A DNA stretch of 64,000 nucleotides from Bretschneidera sinensis (GCA_023935145.1 CM043705.1:57134084-57198083); one strand, 5' to 3'; positions 11,284-23,816 are shown, numbered from the stretch's first letter. Program-made: numbers and translations. The notes: generated from the sequence alone by a model not told the origin.

Positions 11284-12133
11284 CCAATATTAGCTAATTT
11301 TCAGCTTTTCATTGAGTGATGCAATAGATTACAGAAAGATGCCTTGTGCCACCATATCACCAGAAATAAAGAGAGCTTTCTTGATCCACTAGCTCTGATT
11401 TTCAATCCAATAAGAGCTCCATTTCCTCTGGAAAATGATGAATTGTACAAAAATGTGTTCCATAGAATCTATTGTAAAGGTTGTTAAGAATGCAATTGCA
11501 GAGTAGTTGAACCCTAGAAGGTTTCTTCTTATATTGATCAAACTACTTGTAGGTAACTCTAAGAAAACATAACCTTAAAATTTGATATGAGAAGAAGTTG
11601 CATAATTTTGACATTCTCAATGGTACTGTAAATATAGTCATTTCTTATAGATGCTTTTGATTGCACTATAAAAGCTGTTGTTGACAATTGTATTCAAACA
11701 AAGTGTACATATTTTTGAATTGAATTTGATTGTTCTGTAAAGCTGTTGTTGCAAACTAAAATACAGCAAAGAAGAAAAATTATATAATATTTCTATTCCA
11801 CCTCAATTTGTAGAAGTTCTCAACTAGACAAAACGAAAAAACTCCGCTATCCTCTTCAAATCCTTGTAGTCCCTCTTCCATTGAAAACCTAAAAGAATCA
11901 CAGCAAAATATTATTTATAGATATTATAGTTATAGCTTCAATTCTTGGTATAAATATTATTTATAGAATCACCAAATGCAACAAATTGTGTTAATATTTA
12001 GTATGATATGTGCAAGTATATTCTACGTAATGATATTTAAGTATAAGAATAACAATTATACCTGTAAATAATATTTTCCCTATTTTTTCACCATCCAAAC
12101 ACTCTTTTCTATCTAAATTCTATTAAAAAAAAA
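11284..12133. other. Intergenic, no feature recognised
   Basis: AT-rich sequence between the TAT LTR and TIR element I. No ORF of note, no terminal repeats and no recognisable family could be seen. Confidence 0.5.
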
Positions 12134-13609
12134 GGACAAATCACATTTGCACCATTAAGGCATAGTGTATTCTATACTTGCATTACCATGTTTTTAAAAC
12201 ATACACTTGCATCACTTGTCTTATTCATAGTTTGAATTTTTCTTACAAAAACACGACCATCGTTATCTTTCAGTTAGTCAACATTATTTTTTTAGTCAAA
12301 AAGTATGACAACTCATTAATTAATTTTTAAAAACCAAAAAGTACCTCTAAATATGTTTCAACCCTTTCCATCTTGGTTATATATTTTCAAAACCTAGTTT
12401 GACTCCTCCATGTTGCGTTGTTGACCATGTGTCATTGTCTTCTTCATATTAGGATTCCATCTCCATCTCCATTGTTTAGAAGCCTTCAGTTGAAGAAAAT
12501 TGCAGATCTGTTGAACATGTCTTCATATCTATTCCAGATTTACAGAAAATCAAATCAGAGAAATCACAATGATCTTTAATTAATGATCATAGCTGCTTTT
12601 TCTTATAGCCATCGAAAATTGCAAACACCAAAAATCCTTGTTGCAACACCTCCTCATCATCCACTCCCCCTTTTTTATAGAGGGTTCAACCCTCCTGTAT
12701 CATTATAAAAATATGAAATTTATGTACCAAAACAAATAAGAAATTTAGCATTGCAACTGATTTACAATAACTTTAACTAAACAGCTAAATTTGACTATTA
12801 AAGAAGTAATAAAAATATGAACTTCAACAAATAAAGTAGAATACTAATCAGAAAAAAATCAGAATATTTGAGGCATGAGGCCACTGCGACATAACTACAA
12901 AAGAAACCCACAAAATCACAAACTGTGCAAACTCCACATTAAAAATTCAATCTCATACATGACCAAAAAACAAGAAAAATTCAAAAATTTACACAGACCT
13001 CACTGAGGCATGAGACCTTTGCGATAGTGGCAATGGCGGCGCCACTAGCATCACCAATATCTGGTGCTATGACTGGCTCTGCACCGTCGACATCTATGTC
13101 ACCGTTGTCGTGGTCGTAGTGGCTACTGCAGACTTAGATTGTGGGTACTCCAGCAAAATCACACTCCTTAAAACCCCGCCAAAGTTGCCGGTGAAGTCCA
13201 GTTGTCGCTCCAGCTTCTTCACCCAAAATCAGAAGGGTTGAATTGCCGATTAGAGAAAGAAGTAGAGAGAAGGAGATGAGAGAGAGAAGAGGGAGAGAGG
13301 TTAGGGACTTACCCAGCCATTTTCAACACTGAATCGCTGGAAACTGGTTGGGCATTGAGTGAGTTGCTGGTAGGGACGAAGTGAGAAAAAATGTTACACA
13401 GAAGGAGAGGAGAGCGAGGAGTGAGGAGAAATGAGAGGAAGAGAGGCATTGCATTGGATATGACAGTTTAGTAATCTTAATTTTTCAGTCCGAAGTTAAC
13501 AATCAAAAGACAGTCAAACATGGTCTAATGGTGTATGTGTATGTTTTAAAAACACAGTAATGCGAGTGTAGAATATGCTATACCCCTATGGTGTGAATAT
13601 AATTTTTCC
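12134..13609. mobile_element. TIR DNA element I (non-autonomous, Mutator-like)
   Basis: The two ends are long inverted repeats of at least 80 bp: the left reads GGACAAATCACATTTGCACC and the reverse complement of the right reads GGAAAAATTATATTCACACC. Both continue with matching blocks such as TATTCTA and TTTTTAAAACATACAC. The long TIRs without transposase suggest a Mutator-like or foldback element. Flanks are poly-A, so no clear 9-bp duplication can be called. The interior at about 13020-13320 is GC-richer, with an exon-like look and a GTAAGT donor-like site on the minus strand. Confidence 0.72.
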
Positions 13610-14109
13610 AAAAAATAAATTAAAAAAACTAAATTATATAGAAAATCCTGTTGTTTTGCTCAGTTTCATAACAAACTCTGAAGTTGAATACAAAATTAAC
13701 ATCGTTAACCCTGATGCTAATGGTGTCAACCATAGGATTTAATATGAACCAAAATAAACTCTAGGGTTTATTATGAAAAAGAACAAAACCACATAATTTT
13801 CTATGTAATTTAGTCTAAATTTTATTTTTTTGTTTATTATTTTTTTATTTTTTAAATATTTTTATCTTCAATTTTTCAAATTTAAAATATTGTAGTAATC
13901 TTGTCAATTGAGATAACTTTTTAGATTTTTTCTAAAATAATAATGAGAGCATCTTGAAATTGTTAATGAAATCAAACACCTCATTAATATTTAAAAAAAA
14001 AACACTGGGTTTTGAAATTTGAGCTTCGGGGGTTGTAAGTATCCCCATCTCGTCCCACTATTGTTCGGTTCCTGACAACATTGGTTTTAGTAGTTGCGAT
14101 TTGATACCA
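13610..14109. other. Intergenic AT-rich stretch
   Basis: No gene or repeat boundary was recognised. The last 60 bases may belong to the copia relic starting at 14110. Confidence 0.45.
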
Positions 14110-14312
14110 TGTTAGAATTGTAATAAAAATTAAAATAAATATAAAAGTTATCTTTACTGGTTAGAATGTGTATGATAGCTCTTCTTAAGTGCCTCTTTGG
14201 TAAGGGTAGAGCTCTCCACGCATTATTTTGAATACATCTTTTTATCATTTTGTACTTATTTATTCTATATTATATATAACAGTTTGAAAATTATAACAGC
14301 CCTAACGTAACA
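14097..14312 (-). repeat. Possible relic of a copia LTR with primer site
   Basis: The plus strand has TTTGATACCA directly followed by TGTTAGAATTG, the typical junction of a tRNA-Met primer site and a minus-strand copia LTR (TGTTAG...CTAACA ends). A CCCTAACGTAACA candidate end is about 200 bp further. No coding region is attached. It is short and degraded, so a chance match remains possible. Confidence 0.35.
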
Positions 14313-14554
14313 GTCATACATGGGATTTTCAATGCTTGCAATGTTACCTATGCATATGCTAATTAAAGGACTATGAACGGTAAACTTTGAAGTTTGTTAT
14401 CGAGCTTATGAAGATTACAACATAAACTTTTTATGCTTAAGCTTTTAAGGAAAATGTCACGGGTCCTTTATGGTTAAGTAACAATTAATATGATAATTAT
14501 ATTGTATTAATTAAAAGTTAAAAAATGATAATTAATGTTTTTATTATTTTTTTA

Positions 14555-14557
<3 letters not shown>

Positions 14558-14592
<35 letters not shown>
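14558..14592. repeat. (AT)n microsatellite
   Basis: About 17 AT units followed by a short CA/CGTA mixed tract, between the copia relic and the BAHD gene. The rest of 14313-15127 holds nothing recognisable. Confidence 0.95.
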
Positions 14593-14600
<8 letters not shown>

Positions 14601-15127
14601 CACGTACGTACACATATATATGCATATGGTTTGGGGACTCTTCACTTCACCATGTCGTATCCGTGTTGGACACTCGACACTTGGATAAGAGTATGATACT
14701 TGCACACTCCAAATTAAAGGAAAATTTATGAAAATTATTAAAATAGACTAGTCCGACACAGATACCCGTGTCTGATATTCATATTCGAGTTAATGTAACA
14801 TAATAGTTAACGAGAAGTTCTTATCTAGCATAGTGCCATAAAAAATATATGATACAAGAGTCTATCTTACCGTTAAATGGTATGAGAAAATAAAAAAATA
14901 TATATTTTATTTTCATTCAGGAGTAAGATGAACGCTTGTGACATACATCTCTTATGACATGGTACTAGACAATAATTTTTCTTGATTAATAGATACCCTA
15001 AAAGCATCTATTAACTAGCAATAAACGTCGGGACAAGTGTATTTAGGATTTTAAATTTGTGTTTAAATTTAAATCCAACCTTACATTAATTATTCCATAA
15101 CTGCGCTCCTTAAAAATTAGTTGTACC

Positions 15128-16522
15128 TTAAATATTTTTTAACCCATCAAAGAAAAATGAAGAAAAAATCTCCATCTCAAGTTTATTCAACGACAAACCA
15201 ACTTCAACTCCTCCATTACCATCCCTGCAATCCGACATAGAAATAGCACCAGTCCTATCAATGGACACAACCTCTGTCTTTTTAGGCTTCCCCCACCCGA
15301 AATCCGCCCCGTAAACTCCTAATCTTGTCGACCCGGCCACCGAAACCGCCTGTGTTCCTGGTTCTAAAGTCATAAATGTTGATAGAGATTCATTTGATCT
15401 TTCAAGAACTCCTTTATCTAACGATGAAACCATATCACTTATCTTCTCTGCAGCTACGACAACCCCATTTTCCTTCACGAAATCTCCAGCATTTGCAAAA
15501 GATGGTTGCACACCTATACAATTACCGAAATAATTTAATGGAACTGGAGGGTCTAAACGGCTCCTATAATCAGCCGAGAACCCAAAACATATGCTTCTGT
15601 TACTGTCTCCACCTCTGGCTTTAACCATGCAAGTAAATACATATGCATATGTGAGAACAAAAGTTGACAAGTGAAGAACTTGTTTTGAATCTTGTTTTAT
15701 GACGTCGTTTTGGACCTTTTCCCTTAGTTTCTGGATATCTTCACGTGTCAACTTGAACGTAGCTCGGACTGATTTAGGATCAACTGCAAAAGTTGGTAAC
15801 AACTTCAAGTTTCTTTTGTTGGGATCTGAATCTGTCCCTGTATAAGCAAGCCAAGAATTCAAGAGCACCATGCCGAGCCCAGCTGGATCCTTAATAGCAC
15901 TTCGGTCAAAAGAGGGGATTAGCTCTTGTGGTAAAGAAAGGTCTTCTTCTTGTTCTTGTTTGCATATATAAGCCCATGATTTTATGAACATGGACAAAGT
16001 TTGACCATCAACAACTGCATGGTGAGAGGTGATGCCGATGCAAAACCCTTGACCAGGTAAAAACGTTATTTGTAATGAAATAATTGATGCTTTATGATCA
16101 GTCATCGATAACTCGGGTATTAAAGGGTGTAACTCTGTAGCTTCACGAATTCCATTGCCAGAGAGGCGAGTCAAGTCTGCAGCGGACTCTGCAACAGTGA
16201 GGGAAACGGTGTCGTTCGGGGTATAGATGATGGCGGGTTTTGGGTCACGCGAATCCCACGTGAGACGACCGGCAAGAGGGAGGTAATGGAAGAGAGTTAG
16301 GGAGAGAGAGCGTTTTAGTTTTGGGAGGACAACTGAGTTAAAGAATGAATGGGTTGACTCAGTGAGTTGGTAAAAGATGACGCGCTCATTTAGAGGGAAC
16401 TTGAACCAGAATGCGTCGAAAAAGGTGAGAGGAAGAGAGAAGTCGGTAGCCGAGTTGGATGAATCGGATGAAGGATTGATTTGGGTGATCTCAAGTATTT
16501 TGACCGAGTTTGACGATGCCAT
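15128..16522 (-). CDS. BAHD acyltransferase, anthocyanin/phenolic-glucoside malonyltransferase type
   Basis: Intact single-exon ORF of 464 codons, the usual BAHD length. It transfers an acyl group (malonyl in the closest groups) from acyl-CoA to a hydroxyl of a glycosylated phenolic in the cytosol. Visible motifs: the catalytic HXXXD motif is HAVVD at residues 168-172, preceded by H167; the structural DFGWG motif is perfect at 407-411; and YFGNC at 331-335 is typical of the anthocyanin/flavonoid acyltransferase clade. There is no signal peptide or membrane segment. The start (MASSNSVKILEI) gives the normal N-terminus of this clade. The exact substrate cannot be read from sequence; aliphatic acyl acceptors are less likely. 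It is the only intact host gene in the left half and lies between transposons, with an as-1-like site about 180 bp upstream. Confidence 0.93.
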   Translation of the reverse strand: MASSNSVKILEITQINPSSDSSNSATDFSLPLTFFDAFWFKFPLNERVIFYQLTESTHSFFNSVVLPKLKRSLSLTLFHYLPLAGRLTWDSRDPKPAIIYTPNDTVSLTVAESAADLTRLSGNGIREATELHPLIPELSMTDHKASIISLQITFLPGQGFCIGITSHHAVVDGQTLSMFIKSWAYICKQEQEEDLSLPQELIPSFDRSAIKDPAGLGMVLLNSWLAYTGTDSDPNKRNLKLLPTFAVDPKSVRATFKLTREDIQKLREKVQNDVIKQDSKQVLHLSTFVLTYAYVFTCMVKARGGDSNRSICFGFSADYRSRLDPPVPLNYFGNCIGVQPSFANAGDFVKENGVVVAAEKISDMVSSLDKGVLERSNESLSTFMTLEPGTQAVSVAGSTRLGVYGADFGWGKPKKTEVVSIDRTGAISMSDCRDGNGGVEVGLSLNKLEMEIFSSFFFDGLKNI

Positions 16523-17510
16523 GAGAAAAAAATAAGTGTTTATGCTTTTCGTTTTTTGAGGTTATGGGATTGTAATATGACACCAGTCTTACACCACACC
16601 ACGGCTGTACAGATTTGTTATTTGTCAAAATCATTGCCGTCATGTTTTACCTTTGGTGCTTGTTGCGTTTAAGCATTAGGTTCAATGAAAGATGTAAATG
16701 ACGTTGTAAATGACGTAAGACAGCTTCTCGGTTTATTTATTTAAATGTAATATTTTGTTTTGTTATTATCGATTTTTAAATATATATTTATTAAATTAAA
16801 TATATTTAAAAATATAATTATATAATTATATCATTTAATAATTTATTATCCATATCATTTAATATAGAGTTACAGTTTTTTTTTATGAAACTTTTCAATC
16901 GGATTTGATCAATATTTAATTGAAAAAAAAATAAAAAAGTTTAAATTAATTATTTTTAATTTAAAAAAAATTAATATCATAATATTTTTATCAAAAAGAA
17001 TCCAAGTTATCAAAATAAAAACAAATCAAAATATAAAAATTATTCGCTTCGATTTAATATTGAAATTAAAATATTTTAATTTATTATTGTTAAATTATTA
17101 AATTAATATTTTTATAAATGAAATCGAGATTCTTTTCACTAATATTCTCCGGGTTGAACGGATCAAAAACGCATGCAATCTTCAAACAAACACGTGTTGT
17201 TGAGCTGTCCTAACACCAAAATTCAAGATGATCTTAACCTTTCACAATATATTGTCTCGCATTAATTTAGTAAGAATCATGGCCACATTGACAATTTGAC
17301 ATATGAGAAAAAAGAAGTACGTAATTGTCCATTTTGTCCTTTCAGCAATAGTTACAGATTTACAGTAGCAGTAATTATATTAAATAATAATATCATTTTG
17401 CAAAAAATCTTGACGAGATCAATTCTTCTTTAATTATCATGCAAATGGATTTGGAAATTCCCAGCTGATCCGCCGGGCAGACGCTGCTGTGTGCAGTCTA
17501 AATTCGGTAA
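16523..17510. other. BAHD upstream region and AT-rich intergenic DNA
   Basis: Apart from the as-1-like site, only AT-rich sequence is seen. There is no convincing TATA box at a standard distance (TTTATTTATTTAAATG at 16734-16749 is a weak candidate), and no repeats with clear ends. Confidence 0.45.
16699..16715. promoter_or_regulatory. as-1-like element upstream of the BAHD gene
   Basis: Two direct TGACG motifs are separated by exactly 7 bases (TGACG-TTGTAAA-TGACG), the spacing of the classical as-1/ocs element bound by TGA bZIP factors. It lies 177-193 bp upstream of the start codon. TGA/as-1 sites drive induction by salicylate, oxidative stress and xenobiotics, which suits a detoxifying acyltransferase. 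Function is inferred. Confidence 0.55.
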
Positions 17511-18830
17511 AGAAAAAATTTCAAAAATACCCTTATAGTTTATCATAAACTATGAATGCACTTTTTCTATTTTAAAAATATACAAATGTACCCTTCAACC
17601 CAACCCTAATTAATCCGATGTGTTAAAAAAACTCATCAAAAAATTGTTTTAAGGGTGCAAAGACCCTGATGCCCTTCATTTAATGTAAACCTACTTACTA
17701 ATCAATGACCTTGTCTATTCTTAACCCCTATCAAACCTATCTAAACAAGAAAGACTCTTAAAAACCATCATTTCCTCTATTAATCATCCAAACAAAGTGT
17801 GATTTCTCTAAAAAAAAAGTTTTTCCAATTTGCAACTGAGTAGAGGATCCTTTCTTGCTTTCTCCCAAACCGTCCCAACCATTTTGAACCATAGGCGGCT
17901 TAGATTTCGCCCTTCAAAGATCTAGTTGCACATAAAACTTGCCCAACAATTTCTTAGATGATATCCCATATGATGCGTGGTCGGGAGCAGAGTAAACATG
18001 AGTTCATAGAGTCGACTGTTTGTTTGACATGACTCATTTCTCAATTAATTTGTCGATCTAGATCTTGTTAAGATTGAAGCAAGCAGGGATAGAGATGTGA
18101 TTCATGTTGTTGTTAAAGGGTTTACGGTTTGGGATTTTTGTTGTTGTTGAATAAGAAGGACAATGGTTAGTTGGTGAGGCAAGTTTTTAAATTTATTTTT
18201 GCAATAGCAAGAGGCTGTCGAATGATGGCTCTTAGAGAGGGAAGGTTTGGAGGAGGAAGCCGGAAAGTTGAGAGCTCAGTTACCGATAAAGATTCATACA
18301 AAAGGGCATGGATCCATTGATTTCTTCTAAGTTCAATTTCTTTCTTCCTCTTGTTGTATTATTGTTAACAGAGCACAGTGACACATAGTGTTGATTTCTC
18401 TCTTCGTGAGTTTTGATTTTTGAAGAGAACACTCACAAATTAAAAAATAAAATTATCTTGATAGAAAACTTGTCACCGTTGCATAGTGAATTTCTCCCTT
18501 GATTTTGATTTGAAATAAATTGATATTTTTTCGTGTTGAATAGGAATTAGGAGTTAGGGCATCGATGGTAAAGAACATATAGAGATCAAAGTGATGAAGA
18601 AGATAGAGATTAAAGGTAGAGAGAGAAAAATACATCCAAATGAATTTATGAGGATAAGGTATTTTCATCCATGCAGTATAAAATCTTGACAAAGTGGTCG
18701 TTTTGACCTTTTTTTACCCACAACTAACTAATTGGAGTTAGGTTGAGGGGTACATTTGTATACTTTTAAATTAGAGGGGTACATTCATAGTTTATGACAA
18801 ATTATAAATGGTGTGTTTGAAATTTTCCCC
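17511..18830. mobile_element. TIR DNA element J (non-autonomous, Mutator-like)
   Basis: Inverted terminal repeats of about 110 bp. The left reads AAAATTTCAAAAATACCC, then CATAAACTATGAATGCAC and ATATACAAATGTACCCTTCA. The reverse complement of the right reads GAAAATTTCAAACACACC, then CATAAACTATGAATGTACCC and GTATACAAATGTACCCCTCA. No transposase is seen inside; the 79-codon ORF at 18453-18692 is not recognisable. No exact target duplication was found. Its right end lies only 7 bp from the target duplication of hAT element H. Confidence 0.75.
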
Positions 18831-18865
18831 TGGATAAATAGGATGTAGATGTGGCAAAATCTGAC

Positions 18866-19145
18866 CCGACTCGAAAACCCAAAACTTGACTCGCCCGAAA
18901 CCCGAAAACATATTAAAATAAATTGATCTGAACCCGACTCGACCCAAACCTAAAACACCTGAAACTCGAAAAGACCCGTGTCCAAAACGACCCGAAACCT
19001 GAAATGACCCGAACTCGAATGACTCGAAACCTGAAATGACCCGGGCTCGAATGACTCGAAACCCGAAATGACCCAGGCTCGAACGACTCGAAACCCGAAC
19101 CCAACTTGACCCAAAACTCGAAACAACCCGACTTGAAACCCGAAT
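18866..19145. repeat. Left subterminal CCCGAA repeats of hAT element H
   Basis: Dozens of imperfect short units (GACCCGAA, ACTCGAAACC, TGAAATGACCC) follow the left end. The same unit in the same orientation recurs near the right end. In hAT elements, subterminal short repeats are transposase-binding sites. Confidence 0.8.
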
Positions 19146-20096
19146 TAAATTTATTTTTTTAATTAAATTGATGGTGTTAAAGTGAAAATTGTTATTTCAT
19201 TATCTCATATATATTTATAATTATAAATAAAATGGAGGTAAAATAAGTATTGAATTTGAAATTTACTATACTATAACTCTATAAATTATTCTTTTTTATT
19301 TTTACAGTTTTATTGTTTGACTATCAATTTCTATACTTTGAAATACGCTACACAAACAATAGTCCAATTAAATTTAGTTACATTATGTTTGGGAATTCAA
19401 AGGAAAAGAAAGAAATTATAAGGTTTATACTTGATAACTTACAAGGATACAATGGGATAAACACAAAAATTGAAAGAATTAAAATAAGCTTCCCCTACTA
19501 CATGTCCAACGAGGTGTTTGAGATCATTCTTTCTACTTTTGAATTTATATATATTTATGGCCAAATATCCCTTGTATGATTGTATCACTTCAAGAGCTAA
19601 TATTGTGTTAGAAAAATGTGAGTTATCATTTAAATTAGTTAATTTTATATGAAGATATTATTGTGATTTTAATCTTTGATCTCATATTCAAAATTTTAAA
19701 CATATCATATTTGAATTTTTTAATAATTTTTTTGTTTATATTATTTGAGTTATAAGTAAATATTCAGTTAGGTATGTTACATACGTATATAGTTGAAATT
19801 TTAATTTTTTTATTGGCTTATCATGTAATTTTAAATCTTTTGCTCTTTATATGCATTGATATTTCTATACCTTAGTTTTATATTCATATGGTTATTTCAT
19901 TTGACATATGTAATATGATATGTATTGTTAAGTTGTTAATTGGATTTTAAAGATCGTTTCAATTGAATATATATTCTTACATAATTTTTTTCTTATATAA
20001 TTTTATTTTTTTAAATCAATATTAACTTGATTAGATTCTTTATATTGAGCTTTATTATTTTGGGCATTTATAAAGATTATTATGTGGGTATTATAC

Positions 20097-21895
20097 TGTA
20101 ATACCCGTAATCGTAAAGTAAGGGTAAAGAAGTAATTTAATAAATATGACATGAAATTAAAATAATATTATTTTTGAAGGATTTAGTATTGAATAAAATA
20201 ATTCTTAAAAAATAAATAAAATTCGAATGTCCAGAAGAAAGGAAATGAAAAAGAGAGAAAAAAATGAAAGTAAAAAAGAAAAAGAAAGAGAACGGAAAAA
20301 CATGGTAGCAAGTGGCAACATCTACTGCTAAGTAAAAAGGAAGGCCTTTGTATGTGGCTAAGAACGTGGAGCAAATTTGAGAGCCTTGAGAATGCAAATC
20401 TGGAGCTGCTAGATTTCACCTTTTCCTATATATATATATATATATATATAATTGTATTATTACTTACCAAATTTCATTTAGTTTTCCTTCAATTACTCTA
20501 TTTCTTTAAATACTTTGGGACTGAAAGAAATGTTGAAAGAGAAAAATTTTGAATGGATTTACGGGAAAATTTTATAAAGAGTCATAGGAAGCTATTAGAA
20601 AAACAGATGGTAATAACATAATGGTTGTTTTTAAATTTTAGCATACATGAAATTTTTTGGAATTCAAAGTGAGAATTTTCAAAGGGTGTAAATTATGGAA
20701 GAATTGAGAAATAATTAGAACTTTTAATATAAATATGATATAAGGTGTTGACGATCAACAACCAGGGGAAATTACTGAGAGGAACATGAAAGATAAGGAA
20801 GTGATCCACGGGTAGCTATAAGTGCTACGTGATGAGTTAGATTTACTTTAAGTATTCTACAAAAAAATGAAATATCTAGCGATAATATTAAAATAAATTA
20901 TTAGCTTATGCTTTGGTGGTAGATAAAAATTTGATTGATAAGTATGATATGAATATTGGACACGTAGAAAATTATCATGTGAAAAATAATATTTTTGGAA
21001 TAATAAGTTGATTTAATAATAAAAGCGATAAGTGAAATTCTTGATGAGCTATGGTTGAGGTTTTAATACAAATTATGAGGACATGAAATTTAGTGGATCT
21101 TGACAAGCTATGATGGATGATTTGATGTGATTTATGAGAAGAGAAATTTAGTAGATTTTCTTTCAATAATAATTTGAGAAAATTTAGGATAATCAATTTA
21201 ATATTTCACAGAGGGACAATTATGCATATTTCATCTATTTAATATAGATGAACGAGTCTCACAGAGGGACAATTATGGTGAGAAAGAAACATAGAAGTAT
21301 GATATGATAAGAACCATCTAAATGGTAAACTTTATGCTGTGAACCTCATTACGAGGTAATTATGAGATAATTGATGGTCTTAAGGTGAACCAATAAATAA
21401 GAAGAAGAGATTGATAGAGAATGGATCTTATGACATGTGCAATGATAGTAGAATGCTAGTATCAAGTTGTATGAGATATAAATGATTAAATATTGAAAGA
21501 TATTTTATAAAAATAAATATTTCTAGCAAATTTAATTCACTGAGCTTATGAAGCTCACCCCTCATTGTACAATGATTTCAAGTAGCAGGCATGACAATTA
21601 GTTTGGTAAGTTGAGGTTCAGACGAAATCATTTTCTATAAACGACGTACGTGTCAACATCCTCAGACTAATGAGAAAATAAAATAAAAATTTATTTGTAA
21701 ATACTCATGCATTTTACGTTGTATATTATGTTTAAGTTAATATCATATTGATGTACCTCCCCTATTGAGGGTTGAGGATTGATATAAAATTTTTTGATAG
21801 TATTATTTTTATTGTTGCATATATGTGTCGTGCTGGGATTTTCAAAATGTGATGACACTGTCTCGGGGGTGGCCAACCCGGGATGGGTCATTACA
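20097..21895 (+). repeat. 5' LTR of gypsy element B
   Basis: Begins TGTAATACCCGTAATCG and ends GGGTCATTACA. It lacks the 38-bp tandem array that other family LTRs carry, apparently through an internal deletion near 21200. A short TA microsatellite lies at 20428-20450. Confidence 0.9.
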
Positions 21896-21899
21896 ATTT

Positions 21900-21912
21900 T
21901 GGTATCAGAGCC
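21900..21912 (+). other. Primer-binding site of gypsy element B
   Basis: TGGTATCAGAGCC, complementary to initiator tRNA-Met, four bases after the LTR end at 21895. It is intact. Confidence 0.9.
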
Positions 21913-21983
21913 TTAGGTTTTATGATTCTGTAGACTGTAAGAAAGTGAAAGATTAAAATAAATTATATTTTAATAGTCTGAGG

Positions 21984-23120
21984 ATGACACGTGGATGTAC
22001 TAGAGCTAGAGCTAGAGTTGCTGATTTGAGAGGGCATAGTAGGCCCCCAATATTTTGACAAGTCGAAGTTGAGTCTAAATTTGTGGTTCATAAAAGGGAA
22101 CGTGCTGACTGTATAATTAATATTAGTAAAGGTATGAAAAAAAAAATCTGAAGTTGAAAGAGATGAGCTAAAATAAGCCCTTGCACATGTTCTTGAGAAA
22201 ATGAATGTAACAGATGATAGAGTTGGTAACCAATAGCATAGACTTGATGAACAGGCTAGAGCAGTGCCTGAGGTTGTTGTAAATCCAGTAATGGTAAATG
22301 TGCAAAAGGGGAAAAAGTGAGTTTATGCACGAGATGCAGAAAGGTTGTTTTGCTAGATATATTAAGTCGGATGCCTTGTTGTTTAAAGGATCTATGAACC
22401 ATTTTAAGCCTAAGTTATGAGTGAAACATGTAGAGAGATTATTTGATATTTTACCAATGACTGACAGACAGAGGGTCGTCTTTGCTACGTTCAAGTTAAA
22501 GAGAGAGAAGCCCTAGAATGGTGGGAGGATATTCTTCCCAAGGTAAGTACAGATATTGATAGACCCTTAACTTGGAATAGGTTTAAGGAGGTTTTCCTTG
22601 ATAAATATTTTCCTTATACCTTTAGAGCCCAACAAGATAGAAATTTTATTTGGGGTAAATGTGTTGACTGAGACTCAGTATGATAAGAGATTTGTGGTCT
22701 TATTAATGGTTGTATCGGAAATGATAGAACTAGAGGAGAAGAAGTATAAGGGGTTCATAGATGAACTATGTTTTAAGATTTGATCAAAACTATCTTACAT
22801 GAGACATATGAATTATGTCAAATTAATGGATATAGCACTTCAGATTGAGAAGGACGTGATCGAAATTAGAGGAAGGAGGAATTGGAGGAAGAAGTCTAGA
22901 TTTGAGGAACCCAGAGGTGGTACCAGGGTGGGAGACCATCCAGAGAAGGTGTTCCTTGTCATAGGGAACTGAAGTACAGAGTCAGAGGCAAGCAGAATCT
23001 GTTACTTCTGTAGCTCAGAATACTATTGGTGGGAGTGTACTACTTCAAGGATGTGATAATGTGATAAAAATATTAGAACATGTTATAGATGTAATCCGAT
23101 AAGATATTTATCCCATAATT
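21984..23120 (+). pseudogene. Gag of gypsy element B
   Basis: The gag start is conserved with element A (ATGACACGTGGATG, then alternating Arg codons). The rest shows gag-like fragments such as a WWEDILPKV-type stretch around 22520-22560, in different frames. A degraded zinc knuckle is expected near 23080-23130. Many stops and frameshifts. Confidence 0.7.
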
Positions 23121-23159
23121 GTTCTAATTTGAGGTGCTTTGTATATAGAGAAGGTGGAC

Positions 23160-23470
23160 ATATCAATGTTGGTTGATCTTGGTGCAACCCATTCTTTTGC
23201 ATCTAGTATTCATATGAAGTCTATTGAAGTATGTATTAGTCATTGGATGCAAAATATTTTTTTGTTGAAGTTCCCACTAGAAATAGAGTGATAATCATAA
23301 ATGTTTACAAGGGTTGTGTGATTTGTATCAGTGATAGAGAATCTGAAGCTGATTTATTATCTTTGAATATGATAGATCTTCATTTGATTTTGGGAAAGAA
23401 TTGGTTATCGACGTATTACGCTTGGGTTGATTGTTCTAGAAAGAAGGTAATGTTCAAGATATGGACATGA
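23160..23470 (+). pseudogene. Protease of gypsy element B
   Basis: Reads MLVDLGATHSFAS (the catalytic Asp is kept, with Pro replaced by Leu) then, after a frame break, VEVPTRNRVIIINVYKG and DLHLILGKNWLSTYYAWVDC. This is the retropepsin-like domain seen in elements A and C. Confidence 0.78.
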
Positions 23471-23695
23471 GGAGTTTAACTTTCAAGGAGAACATAAGAT
23501 ACTCTCGAACTATCTTATTTTACTCTGACCACTAGGAGATGGTTGAAGAAGGGTTGTGAGGAGTATTTGTCATACATAATGGATTCTAAAAAAGAAAAAT
23601 AGAAAGTTAGAATAAGTCTTAGTGGTGAAAAAATTTTCTAATGTGTTTCATGATGAGTTGTCTAGGTTGCCTCCTAGTAGGGAGATTTAATTCTA

Positions 23696-23816
23696 TATTG
23701 ATGTGATACCAGGTTCATCACATATATCTAATAGCACTCTACAGAGTGACACCCATTTTATAATTTTTTTTTTAAAAAAATTCTCTATTGATGTGATACC
23801 AGGTTCATCACATATA
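23696..23816. repeat. Short direct duplication at the broken end of element B
   Basis: A 31-bp stretch beginning TATTGATGTGATACC occurs at 23696-23726 and again at 23786-23816, 90 bp apart. The intervening sequence includes T- and A-runs. The second copy marks the end of recognisable gypsy sequence. Confidence 0.85.

Noticed and set aside
14640..14800. Words like GTGTCCGACAC/ACCCGTGTC suggesting another TIR element
   Set aside because: No paired ends or target duplication could be found.
19313..19579. 88-codon ORF in hAT element H
   Set aside because: AT-rich, resembles no transposase, and has no support beyond being open.
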